From positions 124,001-188,000 of the forward strand of contig NZ_ASWB01000003.1 in the NCBI RefSeq assembly GCF_000407445.1: DNA of 64,000 bases, read 5' to 3'. The notes beneath the pieces were generated by a model, which saw only the letters and a list, made by a program, of their open reading frames with translations, did no database searches and had not been told where the DNA came from. Source of the stretch: Enterococcus moraviensis ATCC BAA-383. Lineage in GTDB: Bacteria; Bacillota; Bacilli; Lactobacillales; Enterococcaceae. Both the position numbers and the translations under genes were made by a program. Position 1 is the stretch's first letter. Each line of letters opens with the position of its first letter. Of this stretch, positions 42,699 to 50,480 are shown one piece after another.

Positions 42699-44435
42699 AT
42701 GAAAATCATTCAGTTTTTCATTAAAAAGAATCTGACACTTATTTTAGCGACAGTTCTTTGTTTATGTTTACAAATTATCGGAACACTTGGTGTACCGTTA
42801 CTCGTAGCACAATTGATCGACGTTGGGATTGCTAGCGGCGATGAACAATCCATAAAAATGATTGGGCTTAAAATGCTCACAATGGCTTTATTTGGTGCGC
42901 TCTCAGCCATTGCTGGAAGTTATCTTTCCGCTAAAGTAGCTGCAAAATTTGGATTGGAAACTCGAGAAATGTTTTTTACAAAACTACAAACATTTTCTAT
43001 TAAAGATGCAGATAACTTTGGAACAGGTTCCCTACTAACACGAATGACAAATGACGTTGATAATATTCAACAAATGATCGTTTTGTTTCTACAACTCATT
43101 TTACCTGCACCGATCATTGCGATTTTCTCACTTTATATGACGTACACTTATTCAGCGACATTGGCTTTGGTACCACTGATTGCAATCGCAGCTTTTGGGT
43201 TGATCGTCTATATCTTGATGAAAAAAGGAACGCCACTTTCATTATTGATCCAACCTAAAATGGATAAAATCATCGTAACCTTGCGGGAATTTTTCACTGG
43301 GATTAATATGATTCGAGCTTTTAACAATCAAGAATATGAAGAAGAACGAACAAATAAAACATTTTCTGACTATGCAAACGGCATGATCCGCGTAAACAGT
43401 ATTTTCGCGTTTATTACACCAGTTGCCTTCTTATTAATGGGTGTGGTGTTCTCTTCTATCTTATGGTTTGGTGGAAACTTTGTGGCACTTGGTACCTTGC
43501 AAATTGGTACGGTTTCTGCCGTCGTTGAATATTCTTTACTAACGCTTGCTTACTTAATGATTGCAGCAATGGTGTTAGTCATGTTACCTAGATCCCTTGC
43601 TTCAGTAAAAAGAATTGAAGAAATTTTAAATACCCAAGACCAAATTCTTGATACTGATCAACCTGTTTTACTTGAAGAAACGGAACCGCAAGATGCCTTG
43701 ATCAATTTAAATCACGTAACCTTCAGTTATGATCAAGCGGATGAACCCGTTTTAGAGGATATCCATTTCAGTATTCCAAAAGGAAAAACAACCGCAATCG
43801 TTGGTGGTACAGGTTCTGGTAAGAGTACGGTTGCCAAATTACTGCTAAGACTTAGTGATGTCTCAGAAGGTGCGATTTTATTTGATGGCATAGATATTAG
43901 AAATGTTACACAAGAAGAATTACGCTCTAAAATCAGTTATGTTCCTCAAAAAGCGTTTCTATTCAGCGGAACGATCAAGAGTAATTTATTGATGGGCTAT
44001 CCTGATGCAACAAAAGCTGATATGGATCGAGCAGCCAAAATTTCTCAGCTTTCTTCTTACCTCGCTACATTAGAAGATGGTTATGATTCATTTGTGGCTC
44101 AAGGGGGAACTAACTTCTCTGGTGGACAAAGACAGCGTTTGTGTATCGCCCGCGCCTTGATCAAACCTGCAGATATTTATATTTTTGACGATAGTTTTTC
44201 AGCACTTGATTATAAAACGGATGCTGCATTAAGACTCGCATTAAAAGAAGAAATGTCCGATAAAACCTTACTGATCGTCGCTCAACGTTTAAGCACAATC
44301 CAACAAGCTGATACAATCATCGTTTTAGATGAGGGAAAAATTGTAGGTCAAGGAACACATAGCCAACTGTTACAACAAAATAAAACCTACCAAGAGTTTG
44401 CCCGCTCACAAGGGATTATCACGGAAGGAGCATAG
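42699..44435 (+). CDS. heterodimeric multidrug ABC exporter subunit 1
   Basis: 578 residues: six membrane segments (about 10-300) followed by an ATPase domain (about 335-570) with Walker A GGTGSGKST, signature FSGGQRQRLCIARAL and Walker B IYIFDDSFSALD. In heterodimers of this type one site is degenerate: here the Walker B is followed by Asp (FDDSFS) rather than Glu, so this subunit carries the non-canonical catalytic base. Its stop is 2 bases before the partner gene. Most likely EfrE/EfrA-type efflux of dyes, chloramphenicol or fluoroquinolones; exact paralogue not fixed. Confidence 0.92.
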   Translation: MKIIQFFIKKNLTLILATVLCLCLQIIGTLGVPLLVAQLIDVGIASGDEQSIKMIGLKMLTMALFGALSAIAGSYLSAKVAAKFGLETREMFFTKLQTFSIKDADNFGTGSLLTRMTNDVDNIQQMIVLFLQLILPAPIIAIFSLYMTYTYSATLALVPLIAIAAFGLIVYILMKKGTPLSLLIQPKMDKIIVTLREFFTGINMIRAFNNQEYEEERTNKTFSDYANGMIRVNSIFAFITPVAFLLMGVVFSSILWFGGNFVALGTLQIGTVSAVVEYSLLTLAYLMIAAMVLVMLPRSLASVKRIEEILNTQDQILDTDQPVLLEETEPQDALINLNHVTFSYDQADEPVLEDIHFSIPKGKTTAIVGGTGSGKSTVAKLLLRLSDVSEGAILFDGIDIRNVTQEELRSKISYVPQKAFLFSGTIKSNLLMGYPDATKADMDRAAKISQLSSYLATLEDGYDSFVAQGGTNFSGGQRQRLCIARALIKPADIYIFDDSFSALDYKTDAALRLALKEEMSDKTLLIVAQRLSTIQQADTIIVLDEGKIVGQGTHSQLLQQNKTYQEFARSQGIITEGA

Positions 44436-44437
44436 TC

Positions 44438-46216
44438 ATGATGGAAAAATTAAATAAACAAACACTAAAACGGTTCTTTCAATTGATTCGACCTGAACGC
44501 CCGATATTTTTCGGCTTGATTTTATGTAGCTTAGTGGGGAATGCTTTAGTCATCGCTATGCCATTTATTATGGGTATCGCTATTGATGATTTGCTTACAC
44601 TGATCAAAACTCACGGAGTCGGTCATATCACATTTTTGATGGTTCAAGATGCTTTATTGATACCTGTTTTGATTTTGATTGTCTTTTCGATCATCAGTAG
44701 CTTGATGTCTTATACACAAGAACGTGTGATGGCATCTTTAAGCGAACGGATCACCCTAAGAGTCCGAAAAGAAGTCACAAAAAAATTCAAATCATTGCCG
44801 ATGGCGTTTTTTGATCAACATCAAGTTGGAGATATTCTCAGCCGAACAACGACCAGTTTAAACCAGTTGTCTCAAGTTTTCTTAACTGGGATCAATCAAT
44901 TTTTCACTTCGATTTCAACGATTGTCTTTGCTGGGATCATGTTGTTCTATATTGATGTAAAACTAACTTTGATCGTTGTTGTCTTGATTGCAGGAAGCTC
45001 ATTCCTAACTGGCAAAATTGCCAATAAAAATAAGAAACTAGCCGAAGCAAGTCAGTCAGAACTTGGGATTTTGAACAACAAAACTGAAGAGTTTTTATCT
45101 GGGAATTTAGTGACAAAAACCTTCAATCAACAAAATCATGCAAAAGACGTCATCTCTCAAACAAATCAAAAGCACTACAAAGCCTTTTTAAGTGCTCAAT
45201 TTATGAACTTTGCGATTTATCCTGCAATTCGTTTGATCAATCAATTAGCGTTTATCGTCAGTGCGATCATCGGCGCCTTCTTGGTTCTACAAGGCGGAAT
45301 CACAATTGGTTTGCTTCAAGCTTATCTACAATATATCAATCAAGTATCTGAACCGATTTCTACAGCTTCTTATGTTATCAACTCCATTCAAGCAGCGTTG
45401 GCAGCTGTTGATCGGATTTTTGAAATTTTAGATGCAGAAGACGATGTGCCAGAAAAAGCGAACATCCAACTCATCGATCATCCAACTGGTGCAATAACTT
45501 TTGATAACGTGCAATTTGGTTATACTAAAGAAAAAATATTGATGAAGCAAGTTGATTTCACTGTAAAGCCAAAACAAATGGTAGCCATCGTTGGCCCAAC
45601 TGGTGCGGGTAAAACCACATTAGTAAACTTATTGATGCGTTTTTACGAGTTAAATGGAGGTCGTATCACCTTTGATGGCGTAGATATCACAGACCTTTCA
45701 AGAACAAATCTACGTGCAATGTTTGGAATGGTTTTACAAAATACGTGGTTATTTGAAGGTACAATTGCAGAGAATATTGCGTATGGACGCATGGATGCAA
45801 CCCGAGAAGAAGTGATTGAAGCGGCTAAAATCGCACAATGTGACCACTTTATTAGAACATTGCCTAACGGTTATGATTCAATCATTTCAAGTGAAAACGG
45901 CTCATTGTCACAAGGACAGCAACAACTATTGACGATCGCCAGAATCATTTTGGCAAATCCCCCTGTGGTTATTTTGGATGAAGCAACCTCTAGCGTGGAT
46001 ACGAGAACAGAAGCGCATATCCAAAAAGCAATGGATGAGGTAACGAATAATCGGACTAGCTTTGTGATTGCACATCGTTTATCTACGATTGAAAATGCGG
46101 ACTTGATTTTAGTGATGAAAGATGGCGATATCGTGGAAAAAGGAAATCATCAAGAACTACTGGCCAAACCTTCGTTATATGCCTCTTTGTATAATAGCCA
46201 GTTTCAGCAAACTTAA
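44438..46216 (+). CDS. heterodimeric multidrug ABC exporter subunit 2
   Basis: 592 residues: transmembrane domain (about 15-320) and ATPase domain (about 350-590) with Walker A GPTGAGKTT, Walker B VVILDEATSSVD (catalytic Glu present) and switch His in AHRLSTIE. The signature is degenerate (LSQGQQQLLTIARI instead of LSGGQ), which is typical of the partner that supplies the catalytic Glu. Together with subunit 1 this gives one consensus and one degenerate ATP site, as in EfrEF, LmrCD and BmrCD. Second gene of the MerR-controlled operon. Confidence 0.92.
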   Translation: MMEKLNKQTLKRFFQLIRPERPIFFGLILCSLVGNALVIAMPFIMGIAIDDLLTLIKTHGVGHITFLMVQDALLIPVLILIVFSIISSLMSYTQERVMASLSERITLRVRKEVTKKFKSLPMAFFDQHQVGDILSRTTTSLNQLSQVFLTGINQFFTSISTIVFAGIMLFYIDVKLTLIVVVLIAGSSFLTGKIANKNKKLAEASQSELGILNNKTEEFLSGNLVTKTFNQQNHAKDVISQTNQKHYKAFLSAQFMNFAIYPAIRLINQLAFIVSAIIGAFLVLQGGITIGLLQAYLQYINQVSEPISTASYVINSIQAALAAVDRIFEILDAEDDVPEKANIQLIDHPTGAITFDNVQFGYTKEKILMKQVDFTVKPKQMVAIVGPTGAGKTTLVNLLMRFYELNGGRITFDGVDITDLSRTNLRAMFGMVLQNTWLFEGTIAENIAYGRMDATREEVIEAAKIAQCDHFIRTLPNGYDSIISSENGSLSQGQQQLLTIARIILANPPVVILDEATSSVDTRTEAHIQKAMDEVTNNRTSFVIAHRLSTIENADLILVMKDGDIVEKGNHQELLAKPSLYASLYNSQFQQT

Positions 46217-46583
46217 CTACCATTCTAAAAGGTGATTGCTATAACGTTTAGGCCGCTCATTCTTATTATATAAAACACAAAAAAAAAGAAAACCAGTCAA
46301 CGCATGTACAAATGAATAATAAAGTGTCTGGGACATAACTCTGCGAGTCATATCCCAGACACCTAGTATACGAATAAACGGTGGGAGCAAATGGTCCTCG
46401 ATGCTTCGAGGATCGGAGTGAAACGAGAACCGTAGAGGCAGAAGCAACCCCTTCGGAAATAAGCTGAAATTCACAAAAATCGGAAGTGCAATTTTCGTGA
46501 ATTCCTTCTTATTTCTCGGGGTTAAACACTCCTGTCCCAACCTCTTTTTATTGTTGCTTATTGGTTCTTCACTGGTCGATTTA
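46217..46583. other. intergenic region filled by a dispersed repeat
   Basis: 367 bases between the convergent ABC exporter and the unknown membrane protein. Almost all of it (46318-46557) is the longest copy of the dispersed repeat; an open frame across it (46217-46609, minus) is not a gene. Confidence 0.7.
46318..46557 (+). repeat. dispersed intergenic repeat, copy C (longest)
   Basis: Order of modules: hairpin GTGTCTGGGACATAACTC / GAGTCATATCCCAGACAC (46324-46362), GAATAAACGGTGGGAGCA (46372-46389), a GAAGCAACCCCTTCGG stretch, then a long fold-back in which ACCCCTTCGGAAATAAG pairs with CTTATTTCTCGGGGT around an inner AATTCAC.../...GTGAATT stem, and a final CTGTCCCAACCTCTTTTT. Copies A and D carry the outer parts only. 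Confidence 0.78.
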
Positions 46584-47975
46584 TCACCATTCTTTATAAT
46601 CAGAACCAAAACTTCCTAAATCATCCGTTGGTTCTCGTAACATCGAACTACTTAAAAGTCCGTCAACTTCACTCATCTGATGATTTTTCACAAGAAACAA
46701 TCGGGGATAACTCGATGAGTCAACCTTTATCTCATAATACCCATCCATTAACTTGGAGTAATCTAGATTTTTTATGACTTCATCACGATACTTTATCGCA
46801 TTTTCTTCTCGTTCATCAAAATCACTCTCTTCCACATAAGGATATTGTATTGGGACATTCGCAATGATCATCTGACTTTTCATCAATTGTTTGACTGTCA
46901 CTGCTGCATACCCACCAAAAACGGACTGTTTTTTATTTGTAGATTGACTATTTTCTTTCGCCCATTGCTTGATTTTTTTAGTACTACCTTCATTATTATA
47001 GGCTAGATAAGGCAAGTCATAAGCTGTTCGAATCTCATTTTTTTCAAGTGGTGTATTTACCCCTATCTCTTTTGTCAATCCACTCTTAGCAATACTCTTT
47101 TCAACTTCTTCTGAAAATCCATCTAGAAATGCTTTCGCTTCTTTTGAATGTGCCGGTACTTGAAGAATCGTTTGAATTGAGTGATCATACGTAGTCAGAG
47201 TACTATCCGTTAGTTCCCACTTATCCTTTAGATTCGATCGTTCCAAGACTCCTTTAGCAGATACAGAAATACCTTCTTGCGTTACCGTATAATCCAGCTG
47301 AACATGTGTCGAATTTGAAGAATCATACGCTTTGACAATCTGTACGTCTCCTTTTGTTCCAACACTATGAAGCTTTTCTTCAATTACTTGTTGGTATTCA
47401 TCATTTCGATTATTTTGAGCATAGGTAAGGAAGCCTAGACGTGTTCCAACGGTCAAAAGGATAAGGACAATCGGAATCATCCCGCCAAAAACAACAGATT
47501 TTACATGAATAGATTTTACTCTATCCCCCGTAAAATCACGTGAACGATCAACAACTAGCCAACCCGTTATAGCTACAAAAAGCACCATTAGCCCTACACC
47601 GATTGTTCCAGGACTAAAAAGTGTCGTATACGGAAACAGAGAAGAATAGCCAATCTTCCAAAATAAAACGAGTAATAAAAGCCAAGATGTTACATAAATA
47701 CTGATCAACCGTTGAACTTGTGGCTCCTTTTGATTCATTTTTTTCAAAAAAAAGACCGCCACAACGCCATTTACGATAAACGAAACGATATAACCAATAA
47801 AAACAAATTGTAGTATCACAAAAGAATAAATCAATCCGTATGGCTGATTCGGCGTGTTCCCTGAAAAATCAAATTTCAACGCTCCGTAGATAAATGTTAC
47901 GATAAAAATCAAGAGCGGCAATAACACCGCTGTTTTTGTTAACTTTTTAAATTTTATAATACCAATTCCTCCCAA
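46584..47975 (-). CDS. unknown membrane protein with extracytoplasmic domain
   Basis: About 460 residues. Five N-terminal membrane segments (about 15-34, 45-72, 88-108, 122-142, 160-182) and a C-terminal domain of about 270 residues outside the membrane, rich in Ser, Thr, Glu and Lys. I do not recognise a family. The start is unclear: only a TTG (47975) and rare ATT/ATA codons (47966, 47960, 47957) are in frame after the stop at about 48010. GGGAGGA (47973-47967) best serves the ATT at 47960, while an out-of-frame ATG (47983) with its own GGGAG opens a nine-codon frame across this site. Either a rare start, a leader peptide or a one-base error. Confidence 0.68.
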   Translation of the reverse strand: MGGIGIIKFKKLTKTAVLLPLLIFIVTFIYGALKFDFSGNTPNQPYGLIYSFVILQFVFIGYIVSFIVNGVVAVFFLKKMNQKEPQVQRLISIYVTSWLLLLVLFWKIGYSSLFPYTTLFSPGTIGVGLMVLFVAITGWLVVDRSRDFTGDRVKSIHVKSVVFGGMIPIVLILLTVGTRLGFLTYAQNNRNDEYQQVIEEKLHSVGTKGDVQIVKAYDSSNSTHVQLDYTVTQEGISVSAKGVLERSNLKDKWELTDSTLTTYDHSIQTILQVPAHSKEAKAFLDGFSEEVEKSIAKSGLTKEIGVNTPLEKNEIRTAYDLPYLAYNNEGSTKKIKQWAKENSQSTNKKQSVFGGYAAVTVKQLMKSQMIIANVPIQYPYVEESDFDEREENAIKYRDEVIKNLDYSKLMDGYYEIKVDSSSYPRLFLVKNHQMSEVDGLLSSSMLREPTDDLGSFGSDYKEW

Positions 47976-48068
47976 CTTATCATCAAAAACTCCCTTTTGA
48001 CAAACCCTGTAACTATTAGTTTACCATAAGAAATAAGCGGGTCTAGTTATTTTTTTAGTTCCATTTGT

Positions 48069-49298
48069 TTACACTCTGTCCTTGACTAAAACAGTGATTG
48101 CTATTATAAGCAAAAATACTCCCATAACTGCTGGCGCAGCAGACCCTAACGTTACATACAATTGTCCACCAATAATTGGACCAATGATTCTTGCTAAAGA
48201 CTGAATTGATTGGCTTCCACCTTGAACACGCCCTTGTTCACTTGCGTTAGCAGATTTAGAGACCATTCCATTAAATGCAGGGCCAAAAATCGAATCCCCA
48301 AAACCAAAGATAAACATTCCTATGATAAAAAAAGGATAAAAAGAACATACTGCTGACAAACCAATCAACCCATAACCGATAACTTCTGAAACCATTCCTA
48401 AAATAACAATTTTTTTGTCATTCAATTTGCGTAATAATCGTGGCATAATCAATCCTTGTGAAACAATATCTTGAATACCCATAATCGAAAATACTAGACC
48501 AATCAGAGCAGGTTTCCAATTGAATGTGTCGATTGTAAATTGTGACAAAATTGCTTGTAACGAGCCACTTGGAATCCATAGTAAGAATCCAGCAATAAGC
48601 AAACGATTTAATTTCTTGATCGACAATACACTGAAGAGTTGTAGAAATGGATTCAGCCTTGAAAAAGGAATTTCTTTTAAACGATTGCTTGCGTTTAGAC
48701 TTTCTGGCATAAAAAAGAAACCATAAACTACATTCAACAAGGTGATGATTGCGCCAAAATACAATGGTGCAGCATACCCAAATTTTGCTGCTATTAGTCC
48801 ACCCAAAGTTGGTCCCATAACAGAACCTACACCTGCAATGGCGCTGACCCATCCGAAATACTTTGTTCGCTGTTCTTTTGGCGTGATATCAGCAAAATAA
48901 GCAAAAATCGTACTAATACTTCCTCCTGTTATTCCTTCAATGATTCGACCAGCAAATAACACCCATAAAGAACCGCCGATCCCAAAAACCAAGAACCCGA
49001 TCGCTGCACCTAATAAACTAAACAATAGTAATGGTCGCCGTCCAAACCTATCACTCAATGCGCCAAGAATCGGAGCAGAAAAAAACATGCAGACAGCATA
49101 GACTGAAATCAAAAGTGTCACAATAATTGCTTGATTGTTCGGATGAACAACATACGGTTCGACTAAAAAAGGAATGACTGGCGTTATGATACTAAAGCCT
49201 ATTCCAATCAGAAATACGGAAATCAATCCAAAGATTAATGCATGCTTATCCGTTGTTGGCTCTATAGTTGATTTATGTTGTGTTTTTAATGTTGACAT
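48069..49298 (-). CDS. MFS multidrug/tetracycline-type exporter
   Basis: 409 residues, twelve membrane segments. Shows the MFS motif A as GALSDRFGRRPLLLFS (about 79-94) and motif C-like GPTLGGLIAAKFG (about 157-169), as in drug-proton antiporters of the TetA/NorA branch. Own promoter region with an inverted repeat (49324-49337), own AAGGAG site. The marR gene upstream is on the same strand and separated by a terminator; it is the likely repressor. Substrate unknown. Confidence 0.9.
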   Translation of the reverse strand: MSTLKTQHKSTIEPTTDKHALIFGLISVFLIGIGFSIITPVIPFLVEPYVVHPNNQAIIVTLLISVYAVCMFFSAPILGALSDRFGRRPLLLFSLLGAAIGFLVFGIGGSLWVLFAGRIIEGITGGSISTIFAYFADITPKEQRTKYFGWVSAIAGVGSVMGPTLGGLIAAKFGYAAPLYFGAIITLLNVVYGFFFMPESLNASNRLKEIPFSRLNPFLQLFSVLSIKKLNRLLIAGFLLWIPSGSLQAILSQFTIDTFNWKPALIGLVFSIMGIQDIVSQGLIMPRLLRKLNDKKIVILGMVSEVIGYGLIGLSAVCSFYPFFIIGMFIFGFGDSIFGPAFNGMVSKSANASEQGRVQGGSQSIQSLARIIGPIIGGQLYVTLGSAAPAVMGVFLLIIAITVLVKDRV

Positions 49299-49323
49299 TT
49301 TTTATTCTCCTTGATTGTTTTTA

Positions 49324-49372
49324 GTTTCCTAAGAAACATAAACACTTTAACTCTATTTTGTTTCTTTGTCAA
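49324..49372 (-). promoter_or_regulatory. MFS exporter promoter with candidate MarR operator
   Basis: -35 TTGACA (49372-49367), -10 TAAAGT (49349-49344, weak), and the inverted repeat GTTTC-CTAA-GAAAC (49324-49337) just downstream of it, where a repressor would block transcription. Confidence 0.55.
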
Positions 49373-49379
49373 CAAAAAA

Positions 49380-49412
49380 ACAGTGATGTCCCTTTTGGGT
49401 TACATCACTGCC
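49380..49412 (-). terminator. terminator between marR and the MFS gene
   Basis: CAGTGATGTAACCC / GGGACATCACTG stem with TTTT loop, ending in seven T on the minus strand. Confidence 0.85.
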
Positions 49413-49474
49413 TCATAGAGCCCGAATATACGATCACGCAGAAGTAACTTCTTCTGTCTCAACCATGCCCTGAC
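49413..49474 (+). repeat. degenerate dispersed repeat, copy E
   Basis: CCCGAATATACGATCACGCAG and AAGTAACTTCTTCTGTCTCAACC resemble the middle and end modules of the other copies (GAATAAACGGTGG..., GAAGCAACC). The match is partial; confidence is low. Confidence 0.4.
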
Positions 49475-49480
49475 TCTGTT

Positions 49481-49954
49481 TTATTCTGATGGAATATCTA
49501 TTCCTTGTTTCTTCATCTCTTCATCCAAATGTTGACTATATTTTTCTATAAACCTAAGCATATCATCGAATTGTGCTTCCGTAACATGCTCAAAAACCAC
49601 TTTGTCACGTTCACGAAATTCTTCATGAAGCTTTTCATGGATAGTGAACACTTTTTTTCCTTGTTCAGTCAATTTAAAATAAATCTCTTTTTTATTTTTT
49701 GGTTTTTGGTAGCTTTCAATCACGTCTTTTTTGATGAGCTTTTTAGTTATTTTACTGATAGCTCCTCTTGTCATATATAAAGATTCCGCAAGTTTCGTCA
49801 CATTTGGATCGACAGATTTCCCAATTGATTCGATACAATGAACTTCCGAAGGTTTATATTCTTTAAGTGCTTCCTCCATTTTTTGCTTGTTCAACCATGC
49901 TAATTTGTTAAACAGTCCCCTAAACTCCGTTGTTGTCTGTTCTTTTTTATTCAT
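49481..49954 (-). CDS. MarR-family transcriptional regulator
   Basis: 157-residue winged-helix repressor. HTH region about 55-95 (NVTKLAESLYMTRGAISKITKKLIKKDVIESY), wing with KEIYFKLTEQGKKVF (about 100-115), dimer helices at both ends. Transcribed from TTGAAA-N17-TATACT (50018-49990). Lies upstream of the MFS exporter gene and separated from it by a terminator; likely represses the exporter and itself until a drug-like ligand binds. Confidence 0.9.
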   Translation of the reverse strand: MNKKEQTTTEFRGLFNKLAWLNKQKMEEALKEYKPSEVHCIESIGKSVDPNVTKLAESLYMTRGAISKITKKLIKKDVIESYQKPKNKKEIYFKLTEQGKKVFTIHEKLHEEFRERDKVVFEHVTEAQFDDMLRFIEKYSQHLDEEMKKQGIDIPSE

Positions 49955-49989
49955 AGGCTATCTCCTATCATCATTGAGTCATTTATTTT

Positions 49990-50018
49990 AGTATAATGAT
50001 TTTTTGTTTCTATTTCAA
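49990..50018 (-). promoter_or_regulatory. marR promoter
   Basis: -35 TTGAAA (50018-50013), 17-base spacer, -10 TATACT (49995-49990) on the minus strand; the spacer has a GAAAC half-site like the one in the MFS operator. Confidence 0.75.
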
Positions 50019-50094
50019 CAATTTGGTTAAACTTTGGGTTAGTCGTTTTTTTATCCTTTACATTAGAAAATACTCAATCTGCCTATGTCGAATA

Positions 50095-50123
50095 TTGACT
50101 TTTATGGGTAAATAACGTACACT
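50095..50123 (+). promoter_or_regulatory. promoter of the lysine riboswitch operon
   Basis: TTGACT (50095-50100), 17-base spacer, TACACT (50118-50123), about 45 bases upstream of the aptamer. Confidence 0.78.
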
Positions 50124-50150
50124 GTGTACTTGAATCTAATAATTTAATAG

Positions 50151-50390
50151 TACCTCAAATTTGAGGTAGAGGTTGCGATTTTTATTAAGCTTGTGGAGTG
50201 AGAGGACACAGTGAATCAAGTCTAGGAGAAATCGCCGAAATGCATAACAGCCTCCCTGTTGTGTGTTGGGACGTAAGCGAACAACTTACGGACTGTCTTA
50301 GTAGTGATGCTAAGTTGCGCTATGTTTTTGTTGAGAGTACCTGACGATAGTAGGCAACCATGCATTTTTGTATGGTTGTTTTTTTACGTA
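50151..50390 (+). ncRNA. lysine riboswitch (L box) with transcription terminator
   Basis: The leader carries L-box landmarks in the right order: AGAGGTTGCG (50168-50177), GGAGTGAGAGG, GAAATCGCCGAA (about 50230-50242), TGGGACGTAAG and ACGGACTGTC, closing with GAGAGTACCTG. P1 can form between TGAGGTA (50162-50168) and TACCT (around 50338). A perfect palindrome TACCTCAAATTTGAGGTA (50151-50168) can instead mask the P1 5' strand. The terminator stem CAACCATGCA / TGTATGGTTG with T-run (50355-50386) follows; its GCAACC could pair with GGTTGC (50171-50176) as antiterminator. Lysine binding should stabilise P1 and stop transcription of the transporter. Confidence 0.9.
50355..50386 (+). terminator. expression-platform terminator of the lysine riboswitch
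   Basis: 10-bp stem CAACCATGCA / TGTATGGTTG with a short T loop (one G-T pair), followed by eight T. About 95 bases before the transporter start. Confidence 0.87.
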
Positions 50391-50480
50391 TAGAAGAATA
50401 GGTTCGACCTATTCTTCAAAACTCTTTAAACTAAATGATAGTAGAACAAATTAAGTGGTTAAACAGAAAGGAAGAAAAAC

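Noticed and set aside
46217-46609. 130-codon frame across the long dispersed repeat
   Set aside because: It is the repeat read through; overlaps the 3' end of the membrane protein gene and has no ribosome site.
47580-47660. Adapter-like peptide LFPYTTLF in the unknown membrane protein
   Set aside because: This peptide is known from translated Illumina adapter contamination. Here the bases differ from the adapter at most third codon positions, and the frame continues normally on both sides, so it is a coincidence and not contamination.
50151-50168. 18-bp palindrome as a protein operator
   Set aside because: It lies downstream of the promoter at the edge of the lysine aptamer and overlaps the P1 strand, so an RNA role is more likely.
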